From the NCBI RefSeq assembly GCF_002835935.1, contig NZ_PJCF01000003.1, forward strand, positions 372,001 to 436,000: DNA of 64,000 nucleotides, written 5' to 3'. The notes below the pieces were generated by a model, which saw only the letters and a list, made by a program, of their open reading frames with translations, did no database searches and had not been told where the DNA came from. This document shows, piece after piece, positions 1 through 7,854 of this stretch; within the stretch, counting starts at the first letter, position 1; each line of letters begins with the position of its first letter. Both the position numbers and the translations under genes were made by a program. This DNA comes from Paraglaciecola sp. MB-3u-78 (lineage in GTDB: Bacteria; Pseudomonadota; Gammaproteobacteria; Enterobacterales; Alteromonadaceae).

Positions 1-591
1 TTGCAACGTATCGCCGATATTTGTTTAAGCAATAACGTTATGTTGTGCTCTGACGAAATTCACTGTGACATTATTTTAGATGAAAATACCAAACATATTC
101 CAGCGGGAAAACTAGCAGGTTTTAAAGGACAGGCCATTACGCTTATGGCTGCAAGTAAAACCTTTAATGTTGCAGGTTTAGGTACGTCTTTTGCGATTAT
201 TGAAGACTCGGCTACAAGACAAAAATTTAATGTTGCAGGTAAGGGTATGGTGCCGTGGGTAACGGTTTTAGGTTTAGCTGCCACCGAAGCTGCTTTTACG
301 CTGTGTGATGATTGGCATCAGGAATTATTAACCTACTTACGTGGCAATAGAGATTATTTAGCGGCAGAAATAGCCAGTATAGATGGCTTAAAATTACTGA
401 CACCACAAGCAACCTTTTTGGCGTGGATTGATGCCAGTGGTTTAGGGGTTGATAACCCTCAAAAATACTTTGAAGACAAAGGTATTGGCCCTTCACCTGG
501 GATTGATTTTGGTGATAAGAATTTTGTACGTATTAACTTTGGCTGCCCACGTTCACAACTCGAACAAGCGATGGTATTGTTAAAGGCCTAG
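1..591 (+). CDS. PatB/MalY-type PLP aminotransferase (C-S lyase), C-terminal part
   Basis: The N-terminus lies outside the window; the first codon shown need not be the true start. What remains is the C-terminal half or so of a fold-type I PLP enzyme. The strand motif SDEIHCDI carries the Asp that contacts the pyridine nitrogen of PLP. About 30 residues later AASKTFNVAGL carries the Schiff-base lysine (residue 53 of the visible part). The end, FVRINFGCPRSQLEQAM, has the Arg that binds the substrate carboxylate. This motif set is typical of the MalY/PatB cystathionine beta-lyase-like branch, which cleaves C-S bonds of cystathionine or cysteine conjugates in the cytoplasm. The gene is followed by a strong terminator shared with the convergent receptor gene. 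The exact substrate cannot be told; the family call is secure. Confidence 0.85.
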   Translation: MQRIADICLSNNVMLCSDEIHCDIILDENTKHIPAGKLAGFKGQAITLMAASKTFNVAGLGTSFAIIEDSATRQKFNVAGKGMVPWVTVLGLAATEAAFTLCDDWHQELLTYLRGNRDYLAAEIASIDGLKLLTPQATFLAWIDASGLGVDNPQKYFEDKGIGPSPGIDFGDKNFVRINFGCPRSQLEQAMVLLKA

Positions 592-633
592 TGCCGTTAT
601 ACAAGATTAAAGCCTAATGATTATTTTAGATTA

Positions 634-668
634 AAAAAAGGGCCTAACTGTGAAGTTAGGCCCTTTTT
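634..668. terminator. Bidirectional rho-independent terminator
   Basis: A perfect 10-bp stem (GGGCCTAACT / AGTTAGGCCC) with a GTGA loop is flanked by an A-run on the left and TTTTT on the right. It can therefore stop both the aminotransferase (plus strand) and the TonB receptor gene (minus strand, ending 30 bp away). Confidence 0.92.
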
Positions 669-698
669 CATGGAGTGTCCTATCTAGAAATACGGTAA

Positions 699-2870
699 CT
701 AAAAGTTGTACTTAGCACCCACAACGAAAGAACGGGCAGGCAAAGGAGCCACATCTTTTATAAAAGAGCTATGAACCTTGGCTAACTCATTCGTCAAATT
801 ATTACCTTTCACGTAAAGGGTTAAATCATTGTCGCCCAACGGAACATAATAATTAAACGACGCAGAAACTAAGGTATATCCATCGGTTTGGGTTTCATAG
901 TCAGCAATTTCATCTTGTTTTGAGTAGTGGGTTGCGCCTAATTCTGCGTGCCAATTATCTTGTTCCCAGTGTAATTCTGCACCCAATCTCATTGGTGGAA
1001 TTCTAGGTAAATTGGTGTTGTTATCATCACTATGGGCTAACCTTGCCCGGGTAAAGTCAGTAAAAGCGCTAACTCGTAAATACTCATTTAAATGCCAATC
1101 AACATCAACTTCAAAACCATAAAGCTCCGCATCTTGTTGAGTGAATAAATACACCGGTGTGCCTTCTTCCTCTTCCGCGGCATGAACTTCCTCTGCTTCA
1201 TGGTCGTGGAATTCTAAGCCGGTGTTTTGTTGAAACAAATAGTTATCGATTTGGTTGTAAAATACACTGAAATTCATTTGAAGGTTATCAGCTTGGATCC
1301 TATAAGTAATATCTAAATTATTAGAGATTTCTTTATCAACTTCATGACTAGATTGCACCACAGCAAACTCAATATCGTCTGGATCACTGTCATCAATCAC
1401 TAAATCAAAACCTGCTCCAACTTCATAGGTAGACGTACTAATATGGAGTCCATTTGAAAAAATTTCAGATGAAGACGGTGCCCGTTCAGAGAATGCATAA
1501 TTTAATGCAATCGATTGGTTATCGTTCACTTGATAAACAAATCCTGCTGATGCACTGGCTGCTGTATACGTTAGGTTTTTAAAATCTGCATCAACTTCGT
1601 TATCGATAAAAAAGTCGTTGTCTGGTTTGTGAGATACGTCCTCAATTCTACCGCCAAGCTGCCATAAAAAATCGCCAATTGATTTTTCTTCTAATACAAA
1701 TAAAGCCGCATTGGTTGAATCGGTAGATGGCGTAAAGGCTTCTTCTCCAAAAGCTGAAAATTCAGAGTTTGTATAATGTAAACCTACAACGCCTTCCCAA
1801 CCTAAAACAGCTTTATGTTTAGCCCAAAGTCTTGATTCAAGAGAGTCATTGGCGAAAGTGGTGCCTACAACGCCTTCTTCGATTTCACTATGTTGATAAT
1901 CTGTATAAGCACTATGCCAATGCACTTCGGTGAATAAGCCAGAAAGGTTCTTCCAATCGACCGTTGATTGAACACGATCTTGTTTCATCCGAGCAAAGAC
2001 TGCTGCTTCCTCAATGACTTCTTCGTCATGTCCCTCTTCTTCATCGTGTTCCTCATGATCTTCATGGGCATGCCCAGGAATACCATAATCCGTTTCTAAT
2101 CGGCCATAAGATAAAGCAACTGTCACATCGTCACCAATCCAACCTGCTCCAAAAGTAAAACCTTGGGAATCTATATCTGAATTATCAATGGTGTCTACTA
2201 TGTCACCATCTTCAAGGGCAAACTCAGGCACATCATAATCATCAGTTTTACGTTTAAACGCATCAAGATGCCATGCTACTTTCCCAGAACCGCCATTAAG
2301 ATCAGTCGATACGGAACGTTCGTTTGAAACTGAATCGTTAAGTGCACTGACTCGGCCTGATGTTGTATCTTGGCGGGTTTTAGGTAAGCGGTTATCAACT
2401 ACGTTTACCACACCACCAATTGCTCCACTCCCGTATAACAATGTCGATGGCCCACGTAACACTTCGATTTGAGTCGCTGTGCTCGTTTCATTGGTTGTTA
2501 CGTGATCAGGGCCCACGCGTGATGCATCAGAACTATCTAATCCATTTTGTATGACTTTTACTCTTGGGCCATCTAAGCCTCTAATAATAGGGCTACTAGA
2601 AACAGGACCAAAATAAGTACTGTTTACTCCTGGTACCGACTTGAGAGTTTCACCTAAGGTGGCACTTTGATTTTTTTCTAATTCCTCACCACTTAAAATT
2701 GAAACAGGGGTGGAAGACTGTAAAACTGAACGCCCAAGTGGGGAGGCCGTGATAATCAATTTTTCAATGTCATTTTCATCTTTTTGAGTTGGCTTGTCTT
2801 CTGATAAAACGGGTCGACTGGCAATTACGGCCAATACAAATAAGGAAATTTTTGATAGATTAAAAGACAT
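699..2870 (-). CDS. TonB-dependent outer-membrane receptor with His/Glu-rich loops, probable zinc receptor (ZnuD-like)
   Basis: A 723-residue outer-membrane receptor. It starts with a signal peptide (MSFNLSKISLFVLAVIASRPVLS). The plug domain follows, with IEVLRGPSTLLYGSGAIGGVVN. The rest is a 22-strand-type barrel ending in Phe (GAKYNF), as expected for BAM-assembled proteins. Two extracellular-type loops are rich in metal-binding residues: HAHEDHEEHDEEEGHDEE (around 2010-2085) and EFHDHEAEEVHAAEEEE (around 1165-1215). Such loops are a known feature of ZnuD-type zinc receptors, which import Zn2+ across the outer membrane with TonB energy. A near-consensus Zur operator lies just upstream (2896-2918), so expression is probably induced by zinc starvation. 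Receptor family certain; zinc as substrate inferred from loops plus operator. Copper or nickel are the alternatives. Confidence 0.88.
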   Translation of the reverse strand: MSFNLSKISLFVLAVIASRPVLSEDKPTQKDENDIEKLIITASPLGRSVLQSSTPVSILSGEELEKNQSATLGETLKSVPGVNSTYFGPVSSSPIIRGLDGPRVKVIQNGLDSSDASRVGPDHVTTNETSTATQIEVLRGPSTLLYGSGAIGGVVNVVDNRLPKTRQDTTSGRVSALNDSVSNERSVSTDLNGGSGKVAWHLDAFKRKTDDYDVPEFALEDGDIVDTIDNSDIDSQGFTFGAGWIGDDVTVALSYGRLETDYGIPGHAHEDHEEHDEEEGHDEEVIEEAAVFARMKQDRVQSTVDWKNLSGLFTEVHWHSAYTDYQHSEIEEGVVGTTFANDSLESRLWAKHKAVLGWEGVVGLHYTNSEFSAFGEEAFTPSTDSTNAALFVLEEKSIGDFLWQLGGRIEDVSHKPDNDFFIDNEVDADFKNLTYTAASASAGFVYQVNDNQSIALNYAFSERAPSSSEIFSNGLHISTSTYEVGAGFDLVIDDSDPDDIEFAVVQSSHEVDKEISNNLDITYRIQADNLQMNFSVFYNQIDNYLFQQNTGLEFHDHEAEEVHAAEEEEGTPVYLFTQQDAELYGFEVDVDWHLNEYLRVSAFTDFTRARLAHSDDNNTNLPRIPPMRLGAELHWEQDNWHAELGATHYSKQDEIADYETQTDGYTLVSASFNYYVPLGDNDLTLYVKGNNLTNELAKVHSSFIKDVAPLPARSFVVGAKYNF

Positions 2871-2895
2871 ATGTCACTATAATTTAAATGATAAA

Positions 2896-2918
2896 GTGAT
2901 GTTATATTATAACAATTG
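2896..2918 (-). promoter_or_regulatory. Probable Zur operator upstream of the TonB receptor
   Basis: The 23-bp site contains the core TGTTATATTATAACA, an interrupted palindrome. It fits the gammaproteobacterial Zur consensus (GAAATGTTATA, one base, TATAACATTTC) with only a few outer mismatches. It lies 26 bp before the ATG of the His-rich receptor, where a bound repressor would block the promoter. Consensus quoted from memory; the dyad itself is read directly. Confidence 0.75.
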
Positions 2919-3032
2919 TAGCTCTGTGCAATCACTTTTTGAATAAATTCTCTCAACTGTTAATCTAGAGTCATGTCACAGAGATAAATATGCCTTGGGC
3001 ACAACAAGGTAAAAGGTTAGTAATTTTAGGTT

Positions 3033-3680
3033 ATGCAAAAATTTGAATCAGACACTCACGCCGCGCTTCACTCATTATGTGAGTCCGAAGAATTATGCGG
3101 TGTGTTGCATCCTTATGCCTTTATCCAAGGCGTTGTTTTCGCAGTCGCAGCAGCACCCGAAATTCCTATGCCTGAAAAGTGGTTACTTTGGGCGATGAAA
3201 ACGGATCATCAACTGATTAACACTAAACATGCAGATAATCTCACCGATATCTTGATGAAAGTATTGCAAGTGCAATTAAAAAGTATGAGTGAAGAAAAGA
3301 TACATTTACCCATGGGGATAACATTTAATCAGGACGGTCAAAAGCAAAGTTCAGTAGCCGTGTGGTGCCAAGGTATGTTGTTTGGGCATAGTCAACTTGA
3401 ATCAGTTTGGCAACATGCTTGGAATAAAATGCAACTCAGTGAAGTCACGCAGATGCTGCAGCTTCAAAAAGACCTAAGCCATTGTTTATATATGTTTACT
3501 ACCTTTGCAGATATCCCCTTGGCAGTTAAGCAGGCTGAAAATAGAGGCAACGACCAGTTGCTTAATATACTGCCAAAAATCTTTTTATCTTTCCCACAAA
3601 CCTTAAAAACCTACGTAGGATTGTCTGGCAGATTGGTTGACTATTTACCCAACCAGTTTGAAACGTTTGAACAAAAATAA
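3033..3680 (+). CDS. UPF0149 (YgfB/YecA-type) protein
   Basis: A 215-residue soluble protein with no signal peptide. Near the N-terminus, HPYAFIQGVVFAVAAAPEIPMPEKWL matches the UPF0149 pattern (a Gly in 'hGhh.A.A..PE..P..WL'). The central VWCQGMLFGHSQLESVW matches the second conserved block (W..G...G). The family is mostly helical and of poorly defined role; E. coli YgfB has been linked to stress and antibiotic responses. The gene stands alone between the divergent TonB receptor and the dipeptidyl peptidase, separated from the latter by a 60-bp spacer with a hexanucleotide repeat. Family assignment fairly good; function unknown. Confidence 0.65.
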   Translation: MQKFESDTHAALHSLCESEELCGVLHPYAFIQGVVFAVAAAPEIPMPEKWLLWAMKTDHQLINTKHADNLTDILMKVLQVQLKSMSEEKIHLPMGITFNQDGQKQSSVAVWCQGMLFGHSQLESVWQHAWNKMQLSEVTQMLQLQKDLSHCLYMFTTFADIPLAVKQAENRGNDQLLNILPKIFLSFPQTLKTYVGLSGRLVDYLPNQFETFEQK

Positions 3681-3701
3681 AGTAGCTTTGATAAACTTAC
3701 T

Positions 3702-3725
3702 AAAAACAAAAACAAAAACAAAAAC
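3702..3725 (+). repeat. (AAAAAC)x4 hexanucleotide repeat before the dipeptidyl peptidase
   Basis: Four perfect tandem AAAAAC units end directly at the Shine-Dalgarno-like AAGGGAA of the next gene. A simple repeat here could change length by slippage and so alter promoter or leader spacing. Confidence 0.9.
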
Positions 3726-3739
3726 AAGGGAAAATATAA

Positions 3740-6055
3740 ATGAGAAGTTTTACTAGCTATAAGAGTGCCACAATCCTTGTAGCCGTCTTGTACACTTTAA
3801 CTGCCTGCGTAGGGGGGAATAACTTGAACAAAGAACCTGTTAAAAATGGCGTAAAGTTGACTAACGAGACTATATATGGCGACTGGGAATACAACGCAAA
3901 AAAACCTGGAGCGGTGCGCTGGTTAGACGAAGGTGCTAGCTATAGTGCATTAGAAACTGCATCAGGTTACAAAGATGCCAAACTAGAAAAAGACCAATAT
4001 GGGGACGACATCAAGGTGTATGAGGAAATTGTACAATACGATCCTGCTACATTAGAGCGCACTGTTTTATTGCCCCTTAAACAACTTATTCCCCAAGGCT
4101 CTGACAAAGCATTAGCTGTAGATGATTATCAATGGTCTGAAGACAAATCTAAAATATTGATCTACACCAATGCTAAATATGTTTGGCGTAAGAAAGATCG
4201 CGGCGATTATTGGATCCGCGACCTTAATACTAATGAGTTATGGCAGTTAGGCGGCGAGCAATCTGCACCAGCAGAAATGATGTTCGGTAAATTTTCACCT
4301 GATGGTTTGAAGTTCGCTTATGTGTGGAAAAACAACATTTATGTGCAAGATCTTAAGTCAAGAAAAGTACAGGCGCTGACCAATGACGCTTCAAGCACTG
4401 TTATCAACGGGTTGTTCGATTGGGCATATGAAGAAGAGTTCTCTATTCGCGATGGATATCGTTGGAGTCCAGACAGTCAGCGTATTGCTTATTGGCAATT
4501 AGATACCCATGCAGCCAAAGACTTTTTGATCATTAATAACACCGATACTTTATATCCTGTAGTGACCGCTATTCCCTATCCGAAAGTGGGCGAAGAAAAT
4601 GCTGCAGCGCGTATTGGAGTAGTCGGTCTTGAAACTGTCAAGACTCAATGGATGTCACTGCCCGGTGTGGCTAAAGATATGTACGTACCGCGAATGGATT
4701 GGGCGAATAACAGTGAGCAATTACTGATTCAACAATTTAATCGTAAACAGGATACCAATTCCTTGTTTTACGCTGATGCAAATACAGGCAAAGCTGAGAC
4801 ATTTCTTACTGAAAAAGAAGACACATTTATTGAGTTGATGATTGAGCCTGAATGGCTTGAAAACTCTGACGACTTTATTTGGCAGAGTGAAAGAGATGGC
4901 TGGAAACACGTGTATCGTGTATCTCGCAATGGCAAAACATACACAGACCTTACACCAGGAGAGTTTGACGTAACTGAATTGGTTTCGGTTGATGAGAAAA
5001 ACGGTTGGTTATATTTTATTGCCTCTCCCGACAATGTGTCTCAGCGATACTTACAACGGACACGTTTAGACGGCAGCGGTAAAATGGAGCAGGTCACTCC
5101 AAGTCAATTTAGCGGTAGTAATTCATATAAAATATCAGCTGACTCCAGTTGGGCGATACATACCCATTCATCTTTTTTGTCGCCACCGGTTTATAGCTTA
5201 ATTTCGTTACCCGATCACAAGGCACATCATATGCTAGAAGATAATGCTGCGCTGATGGCAAAATTGGATGAGTTAAGCTTAGGTGAAGTTGAGTTTTACA
5301 GCGTAAAAGCTCAAGACGGATTACGTTTAGACGGTTATATGTTAAGCCCTGCAGGGCTAGACAAGAGTAAAAAATATCCATTGATCCATTATGTTTACGG
5401 TGAGCCGGCTGGTCAAACCGTGCGAGATGCTTGGCAGGGAAACCGAGGTATGTGGCATTTTATGATGTCGCAACGCGGCTTTGTAATTTCTTCTATTGAT
5501 AACCGTGGCACAGCAGCGCCTAGAGGTCACGATTGGCGACGTTCTATTTACGCAAGTAATGGTGACTTAGAAACACGGGATCAGTCAGATGCTATTAACG
5601 CTACTTGTGCTCGCTGGAAGTTTATCGATTGTAATCGTGTGGGTGTATGGGGCCATTCTGGTGGAGGCTCTTTAACACTCAATTTGATGTTCCGATATCC
5701 TGAGTTGTTCAAGGTGGGTGTGTCTCAGGCGCCAGTGCCTGACAAACACCTATATGATTCTATTTATCAAGAACGTTATTCAGGTCTGTTAGAAGATAAT
5801 GTCGAAAACTATGTGGAATTTTCAGCTATTAATCACGCCTCAAAACTAGAAGGGAAATTATTGCTAGTGCATGGTACAGGTGACGATAATGTGCACTACC
5901 AAGGCAGTGAGCGATTAATCAATGAGTTAGTCAAACACAATAAACAATTTGACCTGATGTCTTATCCGAATAGGCGTCATGGAATTGTTGAAGGTAAAGG
6001 CACGTCATTGCACTTAAGTACCATGCGAGCGAATTATTTTATGAATAATTTGTAA
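3740..6055 (+). CDS. S9B dipeptidyl-peptidase IV family lipoprotein
   Basis: A 771-residue secreted serine exopeptidase. The N-terminus is a lipoprotein signal (lipobox LTAC, Cys23), so it is probably anchored in a membrane facing the periplasm. Residues of about 90-500 form the DPP-IV beta-propeller, including DWAYEEEF with the Glu pair (about 231-233) that holds the free N-terminus of the substrate, diagnostic of S9B. The C-terminal alpha/beta hydrolase has GHSGGGS (nucleophile Ser640), GDDNVHYQ (Asp715/716) and RRHGI (His747). DPP-IV enzymes remove X-Pro or X-Ala dipeptides from peptides. The usual GWSYGG elbow is here GHSGGG, without the Tyr. RBS AAGGGAA sits 8 bp before the ATG. A terminator follows. 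Confidence 0.9.
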   Translation: MRSFTSYKSATILVAVLYTLTACVGGNNLNKEPVKNGVKLTNETIYGDWEYNAKKPGAVRWLDEGASYSALETASGYKDAKLEKDQYGDDIKVYEEIVQYDPATLERTVLLPLKQLIPQGSDKALAVDDYQWSEDKSKILIYTNAKYVWRKKDRGDYWIRDLNTNELWQLGGEQSAPAEMMFGKFSPDGLKFAYVWKNNIYVQDLKSRKVQALTNDASSTVINGLFDWAYEEEFSIRDGYRWSPDSQRIAYWQLDTHAAKDFLIINNTDTLYPVVTAIPYPKVGEENAAARIGVVGLETVKTQWMSLPGVAKDMYVPRMDWANNSEQLLIQQFNRKQDTNSLFYADANTGKAETFLTEKEDTFIELMIEPEWLENSDDFIWQSERDGWKHVYRVSRNGKTYTDLTPGEFDVTELVSVDEKNGWLYFIASPDNVSQRYLQRTRLDGSGKMEQVTPSQFSGSNSYKISADSSWAIHTHSSFLSPPVYSLISLPDHKAHHMLEDNAALMAKLDELSLGEVEFYSVKAQDGLRLDGYMLSPAGLDKSKKYPLIHYVYGEPAGQTVRDAWQGNRGMWHFMMSQRGFVISSIDNRGTAAPRGHDWRRSIYASNGDLETRDQSDAINATCARWKFIDCNRVGVWGHSGGGSLTLNLMFRYPELFKVGVSQAPVPDKHLYDSIYQERYSGLLEDNVENYVEFSAINHASKLEGKLLLVHGTGDDNVHYQGSERLINELVKHNKQFDLMSYPNRRHGIVEGKGTSLHLSTMRANYFMNNL

Positions 6056-6084
6056 TCTGAGTAGATTAACGCGACTAGATTAAA

Positions 6085-6120
6085 CGACGGCCTTTAAGTT
6101 TTAGAGGTCGCCGTTTTTTA
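6085..6120 (+). terminator. Rho-independent terminator after the dipeptidyl peptidase
   Basis: CGACGGCCT pairs with AGGTCGCCG (one A-C mismatch, one G-U), followed by a run of six T. It starts 30 bp after the stop codon. Confidence 0.75.
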
Positions 6121-6515
6121 TACGAATTATTTTTGATTAAGAGACTAAAAGCACCCTTCGCGCCATCATCCCGCGCGGCGTCCGCATGCCATTTGCCCCT
6201 AAAACAAGCCATTTTTTGCTGAAACTTTAAAGGCGGAAACAGCAGTGGTGGAGCCACCTAAGATTAAAATCGGCGTAGCCGAAGCGGGTGCTTTTGACCT
6301 ACTAAATACCAGAAATAATTGGATGAAGAACATAGTTTGACGAGCGGCCATTTTTGCTTACTTTTTGTGGCTGTAGACAAAAAATAAGTCGTACAGAAGG
6401 CCGCCGCCGCGCGGGAAGATGCTGCGTAGCTCTGCCTTTATCTATTCGGCTCAAATGTGCCAATACCCATCATTCGGAGTCACTTCAGTTAAACTGATTT
6501 TCGCGATAATTTGTC

Positions 6516-6586
6516 AGTCTAGTTCGCAGCCCAAAAGGGCAGCTAACGACCTAAAGCGGTCGTAAGAGAATTCGAACTATCAGACT
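6516..6586. repeat. Structured element, predicted three-way junction
   Basis: The outer stem is AGTCTAGTTCG with CGAACT-(atc)-AGACT (11 pairs, 3-nt bulge). It encloses two perfect hairpins: GCCC-AAAA-GGGC and ACGACC-TAAAGC-GGTCGT. The pairing is read directly; whether it acts as RNA, or is a dispersed folded repeat, is unknown. Confidence 0.5.
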
Positions 6587-6676
6587 ATATTGAGCTAAAA
6601 ACAATCATACGATTAATCAAATGTGACTGACGGCAATTAGCACTCACCGGACATACGTCTAGGCGTTGAAATATAA

Positions 6677-6737
6677 CAAGGTCACACCGCGTTAGCGGAC
6701 TATCACTCGACGCCTTTTCAAGTGCTGTGACCCCTTG
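6677..6737. repeat. Second structured element, predicted three-way junction
   Basis: The outer stem is CAAGGTCACA with TGTGA-(cc)-CCTTG. It encloses CCGC-GTTA-GCGG and a weak CACT/AGTG stem. Same architecture as the element about 100 bp upstream, though the sequences differ. Confidence 0.4.
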
Positions 6738-7028
6738 ATTTTGAGTTTGTATAAATTGAGCGACGCACTATCAGGTTTCTTTACATAATTTAACTCTGGA
6801 ATATTCCCTTGAAATTGATAATTCATCGCCTATTTAACGCTGTAACCTGCGAAGCCAGCCACACTTATCATCAAAAACTATCGGGGTCAGAACAAAGTTA
6901 AATTATTCCTGATGCTTTTGGCTACATAATTGGTAATAGCTTGAGCCACTAATGTCTGCAATGTCGGAAAAAACGACCATCTGAAAATCATCCATACTTG
7001 ATAGTCCCTTTATCAAAGGATAACTGTC

Positions 7029-7652
7029 ATGTATCAAATAATTCCTTACATACCAAAACCAAGCTGGAATAAAGACAAACTTGTTGGACAAAAGCTACCC
7101 CTAAAGCTTGAGGAGGTATGGTCTATTCGTACAAGGTTGGATATTAGTAATAACCTCCGAGAGTTAACAATGTTCAATTTAGCGCTGGATTGTAAACTTA
7201 GAGCATGCGATTTTATTAAATTGAAAGTCCGTGATATTGCTCACGGAACAACTGTTCAATCGCGAGCGATATTGGTTCAACAAAAGACAGGAAAACCTGT
7301 TCAATTTGAAATAACACCAAAAACTAAAGTGACTATTACTTCATGGATAAAATCCAATGGCTTAAAAAATGACGACTATCTATTTACAAGCAGAGTAAAA
7401 AACCACGACCACCTTTCTACTCGACAATATTCCAGAATAGTCAAACGCTGGGTTTCTAGCATAGGACTTGATGCTACTGCTTATGGAACACATTCGATGA
7501 GAAGAACGAAAGCATCGCTTATCTATAAGCGAACAAAGAACCTTCGTGCAGTTCAAATATTATTAGGGCATACCAAGCTAGAAAGCACAGTCAGATATCT
7601 CGGTGTAGAGGTTGATGATGCCCTTGAATTGTCTGAGCACACTGACATCTAG
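7029..7652 (+). CDS. Short tyrosine recombinase (FimB/FimE-sized integrase)
   Basis: At 207 residues it carries little more than the catalytic domain of a tyrosine recombinase. LKLRACDFIKLKV-type helix 'CKLRACDFIKL' gives the first catalytic Arg; VQQKTGK gives the beta-hairpin Lys. GTHSMRRTKA gives the His-x-x-Arg pair, LLGHTKLESTVRYLG the second His and the nucleophilic Tyr. All catalytic positions are present, so it may be active. The SAM-like core-binding domain of phage integrases is absent, as in the fimbrial inversion recombinases FimB/FimE (about 200 residues). The RBS AAAGGA lies inside a small hairpin (CCTTT-ATC-AAAGG), which may limit translation. No cargo or attachment site could be assigned. 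Confidence 0.85.
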   Translation: MYQIIPYIPKPSWNKDKLVGQKLPLKLEEVWSIRTRLDISNNLRELTMFNLALDCKLRACDFIKLKVRDIAHGTTVQSRAILVQQKTGKPVQFEITPKTKVTITSWIKSNGLKNDDYLFTSRVKNHDHLSTRQYSRIVKRWVSSIGLDATAYGTHSMRRTKASLIYKRTKNLRAVQILLGHTKLESTVRYLGVEVDDALELSEHTDI

Positions 7653-7854
7653 CCCAATATTTTCAAATAAGCATGGACGCTTTGAGCGATCAGCAGACGG
7701 TGGGTGGTGCTTGTTTTGAATTCTGAATTACGTTTATTTTACCGATATCACGGTGACTTATTTTGTATGAGCATAATCAACGTTTTGTTATTTTCACATT
7801 CCTTGCTAAGGTTCAGCTTTTACTTATCGTTTGCATTAAGGTTAACGCTGTAAT

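Larger units (their letters stand above)
6121..7028. other. Non-coding region with dyads and possible decayed repeats
   Basis: No convincing gene in about 0.9 kb. It holds a distant GC-rich inverted pair (CCCGCGCGGCG at 6170-6180, and its complement at 6405-6415) and two three-way-junction folds (6516-6586 and 6677-6737, listed separately). It also holds a 10-bp inverted pair TAATTTAACT / AGTTAAATTA (about 6786 and 6894). The last arm follows GGGGTCAGAAC. From memory, GGGGTCAG...TTAAATTA strings are common around Y1-type transposase genes in marine gammaproteobacteria, so this may be a decayed mobile repeat. Open reading frames here show no recognisable protein. Confidence 0.5.

Noticed and set aside
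6660-6740. Possible integron attC site (TATAACAA ... GCGTTAGCGG)
   Set aside because: The two core-like boxes are only about 15 bp apart, too close for attC, and the GTTRRRY pattern fails (GTTAGCG). No integron integrase is present; the nearby recombinase lacks its extra domain.
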